Assembly (NCBI GenBank): GCA_017442185.1
Contig: JAFSAT010000021.1
Location: 62,001 to 126,000, forward strand
DNA length: 64,000 bases
Direction of reading: 5' to 3'
From: Bacteroidaceae bacterium
Lineage (GTDB): Bacteria > Bacteroidota > Bacteroidia > Bacteroidales > Bacteroidaceae
Part shown: piece by piece, positions 44,827-52,854 of the stretch
How the letters are laid out: every line of letters starts with the position of its first letter
Position numbering within the stretch: the first letter of the stretch is position 1
Notes under the pieces: model-generated
Databases searched by the model: none
What the model was told of the DNA's origin: nothing
The model's input: only the letters and a program-made list of their open reading frames with translations
Position numbers and translations under genes: made by a program

Positions 44827-45519
44827 ATGAAGTTACTGATTGTTGAAGACGACACCTCGTTACGCGAAATAATATGCCGCGCCCTTCGCAGCGAAGGATA
44901 TATCGTGGAGAGTGCCGCCACATTTGCCGACGCCCAAGATAAGACAGCCGCTTATGACTACGACTGCATAATGCTCGACATAATGCTGCCCGACGGCAAC
45001 GGGTTGCGCCTGCTCGAACATATAAAATCGCTGAATAAGAGCAACCGCATAATAATAATATCGGCAAAAGACTCCATCGACGACAAAGTAGAGGGATTAG
45101 ACCTTGGCGCCGACGACTATCTGGCAAAACCATTCTACATGGCAGAATTGTCGGCACGCATAAAGAGCGTACTACGACGCGGAAACGCCGCCGTTAGTAA
45201 CATAATGAAAGCCGGCAACATATCGTTAGACGTGCACGGACGCACAGCCGACATCAACGGCAACACAATACCTCTGCTGAAAAAAGAATTTGACATACTG
45301 CTTTACTTTCTGCAACGTCCCAACCACATAGTCGACAAAGCCGTACTTGCCGAATCAGTCTGGGGCGACCACGTGGACATGGCAGATAATTTCAGCTTCG
45401 TGTATGCACAAGTAAAAAACCTTCGCAAGAAACTTACAGAGGCCGGTGCCACAGTAAACATAAAGGCCGTATACGGTTTCGGATATAAATTAACAGAAAC
45501 AGATGAAACTGCTTCATAG
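44827..45519 (+). CDS. OmpR/PhoB-family response regulator
   Basis: The 230-residue protein has a receiver domain with acidic pocket (VEDD, residues 6-9), phosphoacceptor Asp51 in CIMLDIMLPDGNG, Thr/Ser switch in IIISAKD, and Lys in DDYLAKPF near 103. The C-terminal winged helix (about 130-225) ends VNIKAVYGFGYKL. It overlaps the next gene, its cognate histidine kinase, by 17 bp and lies 21 bp after rnr. Targets cannot be read from sequence; the PepSY-like genes downstream of the kinase are natural candidates. Confidence 0.93.
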   Translation: MKLLIVEDDTSLREIICRALRSEGYIVESAATFADAQDKTAAYDYDCIMLDIMLPDGNGLRLLEHIKSLNKSNRIIIISAKDSIDDKVEGLDLGADDYLAKPFYMAELSARIKSVLRRGNAAVSNIMKAGNISLDVHGRTADINGNTIPLLKKEFDILLYFLQRPNHIVDKAVLAESVWGDHVDMADNFSFVYAQVKNLRKKLTEAGATVNIKAVYGFGYKLTETDETAS

Positions 45520-46771
45520 AGTAGCCCTGAACCTGACCCTCGTGCTATTACCGATAATAGCATTATGGGCAATCATCTTCTACCACTCAATGATAGAAGA
45601 GATAAACGACGAAGCCGACGACAGCCTTGCCGACTACGCCGAAATGATTATACGCCGCCAGCTTGCAGGCTACCCCTTGCCACCACTTAACAGCGGCTCC
45701 AACAACAGCTACACTATCATTCCGCTTGAAACGGCCGTTGAACCATTTATAAAATACCACGACGAGATGGTCTTCATCCCCGAAGAAGAGGACACCGAAC
45801 CGGCACGAGTACTGACCACGGTATTTCCCGACAACAACAACTGCTACTACAAACTCACAGTAGCCATGCCAACTTTTGAGCGCGACGACCTGCGAAATGC
45901 AATCTTTTGGTACGTGGTGGCACTGTCGGCAGTAATGGTGCTTACAATACTCGTAGCCACCACACTAATATTTCAGCGCAGCATGCGTCCGTTATATGCA
46001 CTGCTGCGTTGGTTCGATAAATACAGCCCCGGAAAGATTACAGAAAAAATCCCCGACTCTGACGTACACGAATTTCACAAGCTGAGCCAGGCGGCACAAA
46101 CAGCCGTCAACCGCGCCGAAGAACATTTTCAAATGCAAAAACAATTCATAGGCAATGCCTCACACGAACTGCAAACTCCGCTGGCAGTCATTGGCAACCG
46201 CATTGAGTGGCTCATAGACAACACCGCAATAAACGAAGAGCAATATACCGAACTTTCAAAAATACAGCACACGCTGAATCGTCTTGTCCGACTTAACAGA
46301 ACACTGCTCCTTCTCACAAAAATAGACAACGGACAGTTCCCCGAGACATCATCAATAGATATTGCCGCACTCATACGCAGTGAGATTGAAATATATGATG
46401 AGATATACTCTCACCGCAACATACAACACACAACAGACGCACCCGAAAGTGTTAATGTGAAGATGAACGAAACGCTTGCCGGCATTCTTATAACCAACTT
46501 GATAAAGAATGCCTTCGTGCACTCACCCGATGACAGTAATATAAAAGTTATATTACAAGATGATACATTAGAGATAGCCAACAGCGGTAGTGCCCCCTTA
46601 GACGCCGAAAAAATTTTCGACCGCTTCTATCACGACGGGAAAAGCGGCTCAACCGGCTTGGGACTTGCATTGGTAAATTCAATATGCCGATACTACGGTC
46701 TAACCACAGAGTATCGCTTCGAGCATGAAAGACACATATTCAAAATCAAGGGGTTCCATAGAGACTTTTGA
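45503..46771 (+). CDS. Sensor histidine kinase
   Basis: The 422-residue kinase has two transmembrane helices (about 7-25 and 137-158) around a periplasmic sensor of ~110 residues rich in acidic and aromatic residues. A short HAMP-like linker follows. The phosphoacceptor is in NASHELQTPLAVIGNRIEWL near residue 219, the N box is in TNLIKNAFVHSP near 335, and the G boxes in STGLGLALVNSICRYYG near 393. The DxGxG (G1) motif is reduced to EIANSGSAPL. It pairs with the response regulator upstream through a 17-bp overlap. The ligand is unknown. Confidence 0.92.
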   Translation: MKLLHRVALNLTLVLLPIIALWAIIFYHSMIEEINDEADDSLADYAEMIIRRQLAGYPLPPLNSGSNNSYTIIPLETAVEPFIKYHDEMVFIPEEEDTEPARVLTTVFPDNNNCYYKLTVAMPTFERDDLRNAIFWYVVALSAVMVLTILVATTLIFQRSMRPLYALLRWFDKYSPGKITEKIPDSDVHEFHKLSQAAQTAVNRAEEHFQMQKQFIGNASHELQTPLAVIGNRIEWLIDNTAINEEQYTELSKIQHTLNRLVRLNRTLLLLTKIDNGQFPETSSIDIAALIRSEIEIYDEIYSHRNIQHTTDAPESVNVKMNETLAGILITNLIKNAFVHSPDDSNIKVILQDDTLEIANSGSAPLDAEKIFDRFYHDGKSGSTGLGLALVNSICRYYGLTTEYRFEHERHIFKIKGFHRDF

Positions 46772-46934
46772 AGATTTCAAATAAGCGGTTAAATTTTTAT
46801 CGTTGTTTTTATAGAAAAAGTTAAATATTGTAAATACGCGAAAATTTCAAATTCTTTTCAGAATCGGTTCTAATCTTTGCACTGTAAACAATGCACAAGA
46901 TAAAAAAAGTATAACCAGATAAAAGAATAGAATT

Positions 46935-47381
46935 ATGAAAAAGTTATTTGTATTTGCAGCAATATGCGCACTGAGTATCTCAACAGTTAAGGCCGACGGA
47001 TTCGACCGCGACCGCATAATCACAAAAGAGCAACTGCCCGCAACGTCACAAAATTTCATATCCGAACATTTTGCCGGCAGCAAAGTTGCTTATGTAAAGG
47101 AAGACCGCGATTTTATCTCAAAAAACTATGAAGTTAAATTTTCAGATGGCTCAAAAGTAGAATTTTCACGTGACGGCGCATGGAAAGAGGTATCATGCCG
47201 CAGTGTAGAGGTTCCATCGGCCATAGTACCCGACCAAATAGAAAAATACATAAAAGAGAATTACGAAGGGGCCAGAATCATTGAGATTGACCGTGACCGC
47301 AACGACTATGAAGTAAGACTATCCAACCGCTTGGAACTAACCTTCGACCTGAAATTCAACATCATAGACATTGATGATTGA
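46935..47381 (+). CDS. Secreted PepSY-like protein 1
   Basis: The 148-residue product has a signal peptide (MKKLFVFAAICALSISTVKA) and two PepSY-like/BLIP-like half repeats: LPATSQNFISEHFAGSKVAY...NYEVKFSDGSKVEFSRDGAWKEV, and VPDQIEKYIKENYEGARIIE...YEVRLSNRLELTFDLKFNI. Family members are small periplasmic or secreted binding proteins with no enzyme activity shown. It is one of three related genes in a row behind a two-component system. A weak -7-like AATCTTTG at 46872-46879 lies in the 163-bp gap. Confidence 0.85.
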   Translation: MKKLFVFAAICALSISTVKADGFDRDRIITKEQLPATSQNFISEHFAGSKVAYVKEDRDFISKNYEVKFSDGSKVEFSRDGAWKEVSCRSVEVPSAIVPDQIEKYIKENYEGARIIEIDRDRNDYEVRLSNRLELTFDLKFNIIDIDD

Positions 47382-47507
47382 CATACAAGTTAAAGATATT
47401 ATAAAACTTAAAAACTTTATAGCACAAAAAGGCGAACAAAGTAGAGCGTAATAATTGTTCTTACTCTGCAACGAAACAACAATAACAACAAAAAGAAGAA
47501 AAGAGCC

Positions 47508-47948
47508 ATGAGAAAGTTTATGTTAGCAACATTCGTCCTTATTTCATTCGTGTTTATCACGGCAAAGGCCGATAATGACAGAGTAATAAAAAAAGAAAAG
47601 CTCCCCGTAACAGCGCAAAAGTTCATCAGCATCCATTTTCCGGGCATAAAAATCTCCTACGTCAAAGAAGAACGTGACTTTATGGAAAAAAACTACGAAG
47701 TGGTTTTTACAGATGGAAGCAAAATAGAATTTTCGCGTGGAGGAGAATGGAAAGAGGTAGATTGTCGCTACACAGAGGTGCCATCGGCCATAGTTCCCGA
47801 CCAGATTGAAAAATACATATCGGAGCACTACCCCAACGAAAAAGTTCTGCAAATAGACCGCAACCACAATAGTTACGAAGTGCGATTATCTAACCGTCTG
47901 GAACTAACATTCGACAAAAATTACAATATAACAGATATAGACGACTGA
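47508..47948 (+). CDS. Secreted PepSY-like protein 2
   Basis: This 146-residue paralogue of the preceding gene has the same layout: signal peptide (MRKFMLATFVLISFVFITAKA), then two half repeats. Long blocks are shared with protein 1, such as VPSAIVPDQIEKYI and YEVRLSNRLELTFD, with differences scattered elsewhere. This indicates an older tandem duplication rather than a recent one. Its start, MRKF, lies 126 bp after the first gene's stop, and the gap has no clear terminator. It may be cotranscribed with its neighbours. Confidence 0.85.
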   Translation: MRKFMLATFVLISFVFITAKADNDRVIKKEKLPVTAQKFISIHFPGIKISYVKEERDFMEKNYEVVFTDGSKIEFSRGGEWKEVDCRYTEVPSAIVPDQIEKYISEHYPNEKVLQIDRNHNSYEVRLSNRLELTFDKNYNITDIDD

Positions 47949-47991
47949 GAGATTATTAATAGAATTAACAACACCAAAAAGAGAGAAAAAA

Positions 47992-48804
47992 ATGAAAAAA
48001 CTATTTCCAATATTAATGCTTATAGCATGCACCGCATTTGTAGCATGCGACGATGACGATAATGACAACATTGCTGTAAATCAAGCAATAAGAAGCTACA
48101 TCGAGAACAAATACCCCGGTGCCGACATACGTAAAGCCGAGAAGAGCAGCAACGGATTGGTTGAGGTTGAATTTATTCACGAGAGCCGCTTGAAAGAGGC
48201 ATACTTCAATGCAGCAAACGAGTGGCAATATACAGAATGGGACGTAGCAATAGGCAGCCTTCCAGCCAATATATCCAACGCCATTGCCACCAACTACCCC
48301 GATTTTCGCATAGACGATGCCGACTACATAGAATCGCCCAAAGGCACATTCTACGAAATAGAGATAGAGAAAGGCAACGTTGAGCAATGGATATTTGTAA
48401 CCCCCGAAGGTGACATCACATCAAGTGCTCCCGAAAATAATACTCCAACCATTATCTCAAGCGCAAAGGAATATGTGCTTGACAAATATCCCGGAGTAGT
48501 GATACGCAGCGCCGGATACGACGACAACGGACTGATAGAGGTTGAATTTCTGCACGAATCAATCGTAAAGGATGCCTATTTCAATTCAAAAGGAGAGTGG
48601 CAATACACCGAGTGGGACGTAGCTGTAAAAAATCTTCCGCAAGCAGTCACAAGTGCAGTGGCAGCCGCATACCCCGATTACAGAATAGATGATGCCGACT
48701 TTATCGAAAGAGCTTCGGGCAATTATTACAAGCTCGATATTGAAAAAGGAAATTATGAAATCCTGCTATTTGTTACTTCGGACGGCAACATAATCACTCA
48801 ATAA
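47992..48804 (+). CDS. Surface lipoprotein with two PepSY-like domains
   Basis: The 270-residue product is a lipoprotein (lipobox AFVAC, Cys19). The Cys is followed by DDDDND, an acidic stretch of the kind that sends Bacteroidota lipoproteins to the cell surface. Two ~125-residue PepSY-like/BLIP-like domains follow (about 27-142 and 150-270), each containing the block EWQYTEWDVA...YPDxRIDDADxIE...IEKGN. The domains clearly arose by internal duplication. It is the third member of the cluster, 43 bp after protein 2, and is followed by a terminator. Confidence 0.87.
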   Translation: MKKLFPILMLIACTAFVACDDDDNDNIAVNQAIRSYIENKYPGADIRKAEKSSNGLVEVEFIHESRLKEAYFNAANEWQYTEWDVAIGSLPANISNAIATNYPDFRIDDADYIESPKGTFYEIEIEKGNVEQWIFVTPEGDITSSAPENNTPTIISSAKEYVLDKYPGVVIRSAGYDDNGLIEVEFLHESIVKDAYFNSKGEWQYTEWDVAVKNLPQAVTSAVAAAYPDYRIDDADFIERASGNYYKLDIEKGNYEILLFVTSDGNIITQ

Positions 48805-48834
48805 AAAAGCAACCTCATTAAAAACAGACAGATT

Positions 48835-48873
48835 TCCGTTCCTGCAAAAAATATGCAGGAACGGATGTTTTAT
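48835..48873 (+). terminator. Terminator after the PepSY-like cluster
   Basis: TCCGTTCCTGCA (48835-48846) and TGCAGGAACGGA (48854-48865) form a perfect 12-bp stem with a 7-nt loop, followed by TGTTTTAT. Confidence 0.88.
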
Positions 48874-48906
48874 TACACTATTACGCATTTTATCGGGGAA
48901 ATTTAT

Positions 48907-48914
48907 TATATTCG
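48907..48914 (+). promoter_or_regulatory. Possible -7 box of metF (TATATTCG)
   Basis: One mismatch from TAnnTTTG, with a T-rich segment (TTTTA) about 15-18 nt upstream. A small AGGCA/TGCCT hairpin (48932-48946) lies in the leader. No SAM or B12 riboswitch pattern is recognisable. Confidence 0.4.
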
Positions 48915-48990
48915 CAATTTAAATAGCATAAAGGCAAAATATGCCTGCAAACAACACTGTGAGAAATAACCTCCACAAGAAGAAAAAGCA

Positions 48991-49944
48991 ATGAGAGTAA
49001 TAGACAGCATAAAATCCTCCGAAAAGACAGCATTTTCATTTGAAGTATTGCCACCAATCAAAGGAACAGGCACATCGCAGCTGTTCGGTTCCATAGACCG
49101 ACTGATGGATTTTAACCCCAAATATATAAACATCACCACACATCACAGCGAAAATATATATGTGGATATGGGAAACGGCCTCTTCAAAGGAGGACGCATA
49201 CGCCGCAGGCCCGGAACAGTAGCTGTGGCAACCGCAATCCACCACCGTTATAATATACCCGTCGTTCCACATTTACTATGCTGCGGATTCACACTCGAAG
49301 AGACGGAGTACGTTCTAATCGACCTTCAGCTATCGGGTATCACCGACATACTTGTGTTGCGCGGCGACAAAGCCAAAGAGGACAAAAATTTTGTGCCCAC
49401 CCAAGGAGGACATACCCACGCAATAGAGCTACAAAGGCAGATTAACAAGTTCAACGAAGGATTCTTCATCGACGGCACACAAATGAAAGAGCGCGGCGAG
49501 CGCTTCTCCTACGGCGTTGCGTGCTACCCCGAAAAACACGAAGAGGCACCAAACATAGAAAGCGATATTGCATGGCTCAAACAAAAAGTAGATGAGGGAG
49601 CCGAATATGCCGTAACGCAAATGTTCTTCGACAATGCAAAATACTTCGATTTTGTAAAGCGGGTACGCGAAAAAGGAATTGATATTCCCATAATACCGGG
49701 AATAAAACCTATACATCGCCTGTCACAGATGAACATACTACCCAAGACTTTCCGAACCGACCTGCCCACCGACCTTGTTTCCGAGCTTCAAAAATGCCGC
49801 GACGACGCCTCGGCAGCAGCTGTGGGACGCGAATGGTGCACCGCACAATGCCGCGAACTTATACAACAAGGAGTGCCAAGCATACACTTCTACACAATAA
49901 ACGCCGTTGAACAGGTGTATGAAATAGCAAAAGCAATATACTAA
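48991..49944 (+). CDS. metF: 5,10-Methylenetetrahydrofolate reductase
   Basis: MetF makes 5-methyl-THF for methionine synthesis, using FAD. The 317-residue TIM-barrel protein has SFEVLPPIKG near residue 13 (catalytic Glu), CCGFTLEETEYVLIDLQLSGI near 92, LVLRGD near 117, and GAEYAVTQMFFDNAKYFDF near 208. The length is normal. It is followed by the delta prime gene after 5 bp. With the MetH activation protein at 27002 it belongs to the same methyl cycle, although the loci are 20 kb apart. Confidence 0.95.
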   Translation: MRVIDSIKSSEKTAFSFEVLPPIKGTGTSQLFGSIDRLMDFNPKYINITTHHSENIYVDMGNGLFKGGRIRRRPGTVAVATAIHHRYNIPVVPHLLCCGFTLEETEYVLIDLQLSGITDILVLRGDKAKEDKNFVPTQGGHTHAIELQRQINKFNEGFFIDGTQMKERGERFSYGVACYPEKHEEAPNIESDIAWLKQKVDEGAEYAVTQMFFDNAKYFDFVKRVREKGIDIPIIPGIKPIHRLSQMNILPKTFRTDLPTDLVSELQKCRDDASAAAVGREWCTAQCRELIQQGVPSIHFYTINAVEQVYEIAKAIY

Positions 49945-49949
49945 GAGAG

Positions 49950-51083
49950 ATGTACTTTGCCGACATAATAGGACAAGATATAGTAAAAGCCCAAATGCGC
50001 CGCTTAGTGGACGAAAATCGTCTGGCGCACGCCTTGCTGATAACCGGAGCACACGGCAACGGCAAACTGCCTATGGCAGTGGCTCTTGCACACTACCTGC
50101 TGTGCAACAACCGCCACGATGGAGATGCCTGCGGAAACTGCCCCACGTGCACCAAAGTTAGCAAGCTGATACACTCCGACCTGCACTTTGTATACCCCGT
50201 AATAAAGAAGAAAAGCGGCTCCGACAGCGCCCCGGTGAGCGACGACTACATCACCGAATGGCGCGAACTTTTCACCCAAAATCCCTACTTTACATATTCC
50301 GATTGGCTGGCGAAGCTGGGCGTAGAGAATCAACAACCCATCATTTACGAACGCGAGAGCAGCGAAATATTGCGTAAACTATCGCTTCAATCACGCGAAG
50401 GCGGTTGGAAAATCGTTATAATATGGCTTCCCGAGAAGATGAAAGAGACATGCTCCAATAAACTGCTCAAAATAATAGAAGAGCCACCTAAGGAGACCCT
50501 CTTCATGCTTGTCTCAGAAGAGCCCGAAGCAATAATTCCCACAATACTCAGCCGCACACAACGTATAGAGATTCCCCGTTTGAGTAACAACGACATATCA
50601 TTGGCACTGCAAACACGCTACGGAGTAACACGTCAAGATGCAGACATCATTGCGCAACAGAGTGCCGGAAGTTGGGAAAAAGCCGAAGAACAACTGCGTG
50701 TAGATACCGACAAGGCTCTCTACCTCGACCTATTCATGCAGCTGATGCGCATAGCCTATGCTCGCAACATACGCGAAATGAAACGTTGGAGCGAGCAAGC
50801 TGCCGCACTCGGACGCGAGCGCCAAAAGCACCTGCTCGAATATTGCCAACGCATGATACGCGAGAACTTCATAATGAACTTCAAGTTCAACGAAATGCTC
50901 GGGATGTCCGATGCAGAACGCACTTTCTCGGAACGTTTCTCGCCATACGTAAACGAAAAAAACATTTTCGGGATAGTAGATGAGCTATCCGAAGCGCAAC
51001 GTCACATAGAACACAATGTAAACGCAAAGATGGTCTTCTTCGATATGTCATTGAGGATGATTGTCTGGATAAAGAACAGATAA
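49950..51083 (+). CDS. holB: DNA polymerase III subunit delta prime
   Basis: Delta prime is the stator of the clamp loader. The 377-residue product starts FADIIGQDIVKAQMRRLV and has the AAA+ fold. The P-loop-like GAHGNGKLPMA has Leu where ATPases have Thr/Ser, consistent with a subunit that does not hydrolyse ATP. It also has a CGNCPTCTKV zinc motif near residue 61, EKMKETCSNKLLKIIEEPP near 165, and an LSRTQRIE sensor-like region. The DNA-polymerase III delta C-domain follows. It sits in the common Bacteroidota order metF/holB/PSP1/gldH. Confidence 0.88.
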   Translation: MYFADIIGQDIVKAQMRRLVDENRLAHALLITGAHGNGKLPMAVALAHYLLCNNRHDGDACGNCPTCTKVSKLIHSDLHFVYPVIKKKSGSDSAPVSDDYITEWRELFTQNPYFTYSDWLAKLGVENQQPIIYERESSEILRKLSLQSREGGWKIVIIWLPEKMKETCSNKLLKIIEEPPKETLFMLVSEEPEAIIPTILSRTQRIEIPRLSNNDISLALQTRYGVTRQDADIIAQQSAGSWEKAEEQLRVDTDKALYLDLFMQLMRIAYARNIREMKRWSEQAAALGRERQKHLLEYCQRMIRENFIMNFKFNEMLGMSDAERTFSERFSPYVNEKNIFGIVDELSEAQRHIEHNVNAKMVFFDMSLRMIVWIKNR

Positions 51084-51086
51084 AAA

Positions 51087-52376
51087 ATGGATAACTGCAA
51101 ATATAACTACAATAAACAGAGCGGAGAATGTTCGGGCAGCTGCTCAAGAACGTGCTGCAAAGGATACAGCAAAATGGATGCCCCGCTGCACACATTCGAC
51201 TGGCTGGCCGACGTTCCGGGGAACTACGAAGATACCGATATAGTCGAGATACAGTTCAAGAACACTCGCAAAGGCTACTATCGCAACAGCAACGCCATTC
51301 CCTTGAAAAAAGGCGACATTGTCGCAGTAGAGGCAAATCCGGGACACGACATCGGCACAGTAACCCTCACCGGTCGTTTGGTGCTGATGCAGCTTAAAAA
51401 AACACGCCTTACCCCCGAGTCGGACTTCAAGCGAATATACCGCAAAGCAAAGCCGGTGGATATGGAAAAATTCGCCGAGGCAAAAGCACGCGAGCACGAC
51501 ACAATGATACGCTCACGCCAGATAGCCAAAGACTTAGAGCTTGACATGAAAATAGGCGACGTTGAGTATCAAGGCGATGGACTGAAAGCCATTTTCTATT
51601 ATATTGCCGACAACAGAGTAGACTTTCGTCAACTGATAAAAGTGCTGGCCGATGTATTCAAGATAAAGATTGAAATGAAACAGATAGGTGCACGCCAAGA
51701 GGCCGGACGCATCGGCGGAATAGGCCCCTGCGGACGCGAATTGTGCTGTGCAATGTTCACTACAAATTTTGTATCAGTGTCTACATCTGCAGCCCGTTTC
51801 CAAGATATATCTCTTAATCCTCAAAAACTCGCAGGACAATGCGCCAAACTCAAATGCTGCCTGAACTACGAAGTTGATGCCTACGTAGAAGCATCACGCA
51901 CACTGCCACAACGCGACATAGAATTGGAAACAAAAGACGGCACCTACTACTTCTTTAAGGCAGATATTCTCAAAGGCGAGCTAACATACTCCACCGACAA
52001 GCACATACCGGCAAACCTTGTCACAATATCGGCAAAGCGTGCATTTGCCATCATTGAAATGAACAAGAGGGGAGAGCGTCCCGAGGCCTTGTCAACAGAA
52101 AGCAACGAAGAAAAATCTTTTGACCTGCTCGACCAAGAAAACATAAACCGTTTCGATAACACAGGTGGCAAAAAGAAACGTCGCAAAGGAAACAACAAAG
52201 CCGTAAAGCCGTTGGAGAATGGTTCGGAACGTGAAATACGTAAAGAAAAACCACGCCAGGAAGCGGCCGAAAAAAGCGAGCGCCCCGAGCGTAAAGGCGG
52301 CAGCAGACGTGGAAAAGGACGCAACAACAACGAAAATGACAAAAGCAACAGCGGAAATGAGATACAATCCGAATAA
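51087..52376 (+). CDS. PSP1-domain protein (RicT/YaaT-like)
   Basis: The 429-residue protein begins with a Cys-rich head (CKYNYNKQSGECSGSCSRTC). The PSP1 core holds GKKGDIVAVEAN-like and RVDFRQLIKVLADVFKI segments, and the invariant GIGPCGRELCCAMF near residue 205 with KLKCCLNYE near 250. These Cys residues bind Fe-S in the Bacillus homologue RicT, which is part of the RicAFT (Y-complex) involved in RNA processing. The last ~80 residues are Lys/Arg/Glu-rich and low complexity. Its 3' end overlaps gldH by 20 bp. Confidence 0.9.
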   Translation: MDNCKYNYNKQSGECSGSCSRTCCKGYSKMDAPLHTFDWLADVPGNYEDTDIVEIQFKNTRKGYYRNSNAIPLKKGDIVAVEANPGHDIGTVTLTGRLVLMQLKKTRLTPESDFKRIYRKAKPVDMEKFAEAKAREHDTMIRSRQIAKDLELDMKIGDVEYQGDGLKAIFYYIADNRVDFRQLIKVLADVFKIKIEMKQIGARQEAGRIGGIGPCGRELCCAMFTTNFVSVSTSAARFQDISLNPQKLAGQCAKLKCCLNYEVDAYVEASRTLPQRDIELETKDGTYYFFKADILKGELTYSTDKHIPANLVTISAKRAFAIIEMNKRGERPEALSTESNEEKSFDLLDQENINRFDNTGGKKKRRKGNNKAVKPLENGSEREIRKEKPRQEAAEKSERPERKGGSRRGKGRNNNENDKSNSGNEIQSE

Positions 52377-52854
52377 AGCACCACTGCTGTTGCTGTCTGC
52401 TCTCCTGCTCCTTATCGCATGTAACAACACTCTTCACCATAGTTTTATCTCTACGGGGTGCAATTGGGATAGAAACGATACACTGACATTCACATACACC
52501 GACAGCAAGAGGGGCTGCGACTCCCTTCTTGCGGCCGGCGTAGAGTTACGTTGCACCTCAGACTACCCATACAAAGACCTTTGGTTACGCATCGAGAGCT
52601 ACTGCAAGCAAAGCAACCATAGAAACATCGACACCCTGCACTGCACAATATACGACAACAACGGACGAATGTGCGGCACTACCGCCGGCCTTATGTATCA
52701 AATAAGCTATCCGGCAGGTACAATGCACTACACCAACGGTGACACACTCATTATACACATTATGCACATAATGGAGCAGGAGGTATTAAAAGGGGTGAGC
52801 GATGTAGGACTTATACTCTCACGTTGCGATCAGCATCAATCCTCAAAAAACTGA
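52357..52854 (+). CDS. gldH: Gliding motility lipoprotein GldH
   Basis: Start 52357 gives a lipoprotein signal (MRYNPNKAPLLLLSALLLLIAC, Cys22); a longer frame back to 52219 lies inside the PSP1 gene and is rejected. The 165-residue product has the GldH beta-sandwich pattern (WDRNDTLTFTY, YKDLWLRIE, IYDNNGRMCGTTAGLMYQISY, DVGLILSR). GldH is linked to gliding and T9SS function in flavobacteria but is also kept in non-gliding relatives. Its start overlaps PSP1, and its last 44 bp overlap the convergent rodA gene. Confidence 0.88.
   Translation: MRYNPNKAPLLLLSALLLLIACNNTLHHSFISTGCNWDRNDTLTFTYTDSKRGCDSLLAAGVELRCTSDYPYKDLWLRIESYCKQSNHRNIDTLHCTIYDNNGRMCGTTAGLMYQISYPAGTMHYTNGDTLIIHIMHIMEQEVLKGVSDVGLILSRCDQHQSSKN

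Noticed and set aside
48805-48990. SAM or cobalamin riboswitch ahead of metF
   Set aside because: Only a terminator for the previous gene and a 5-bp hairpin are visible; none of the conserved riboswitch cores could be recognised.
49950-51083. Loss of function of delta prime because of the altered P-loop (GNGKL)
   Set aside because: Delta prime subunits are normally not ATPases, and a Leu here is usual for Bacteroidota members, so this is not a defect.
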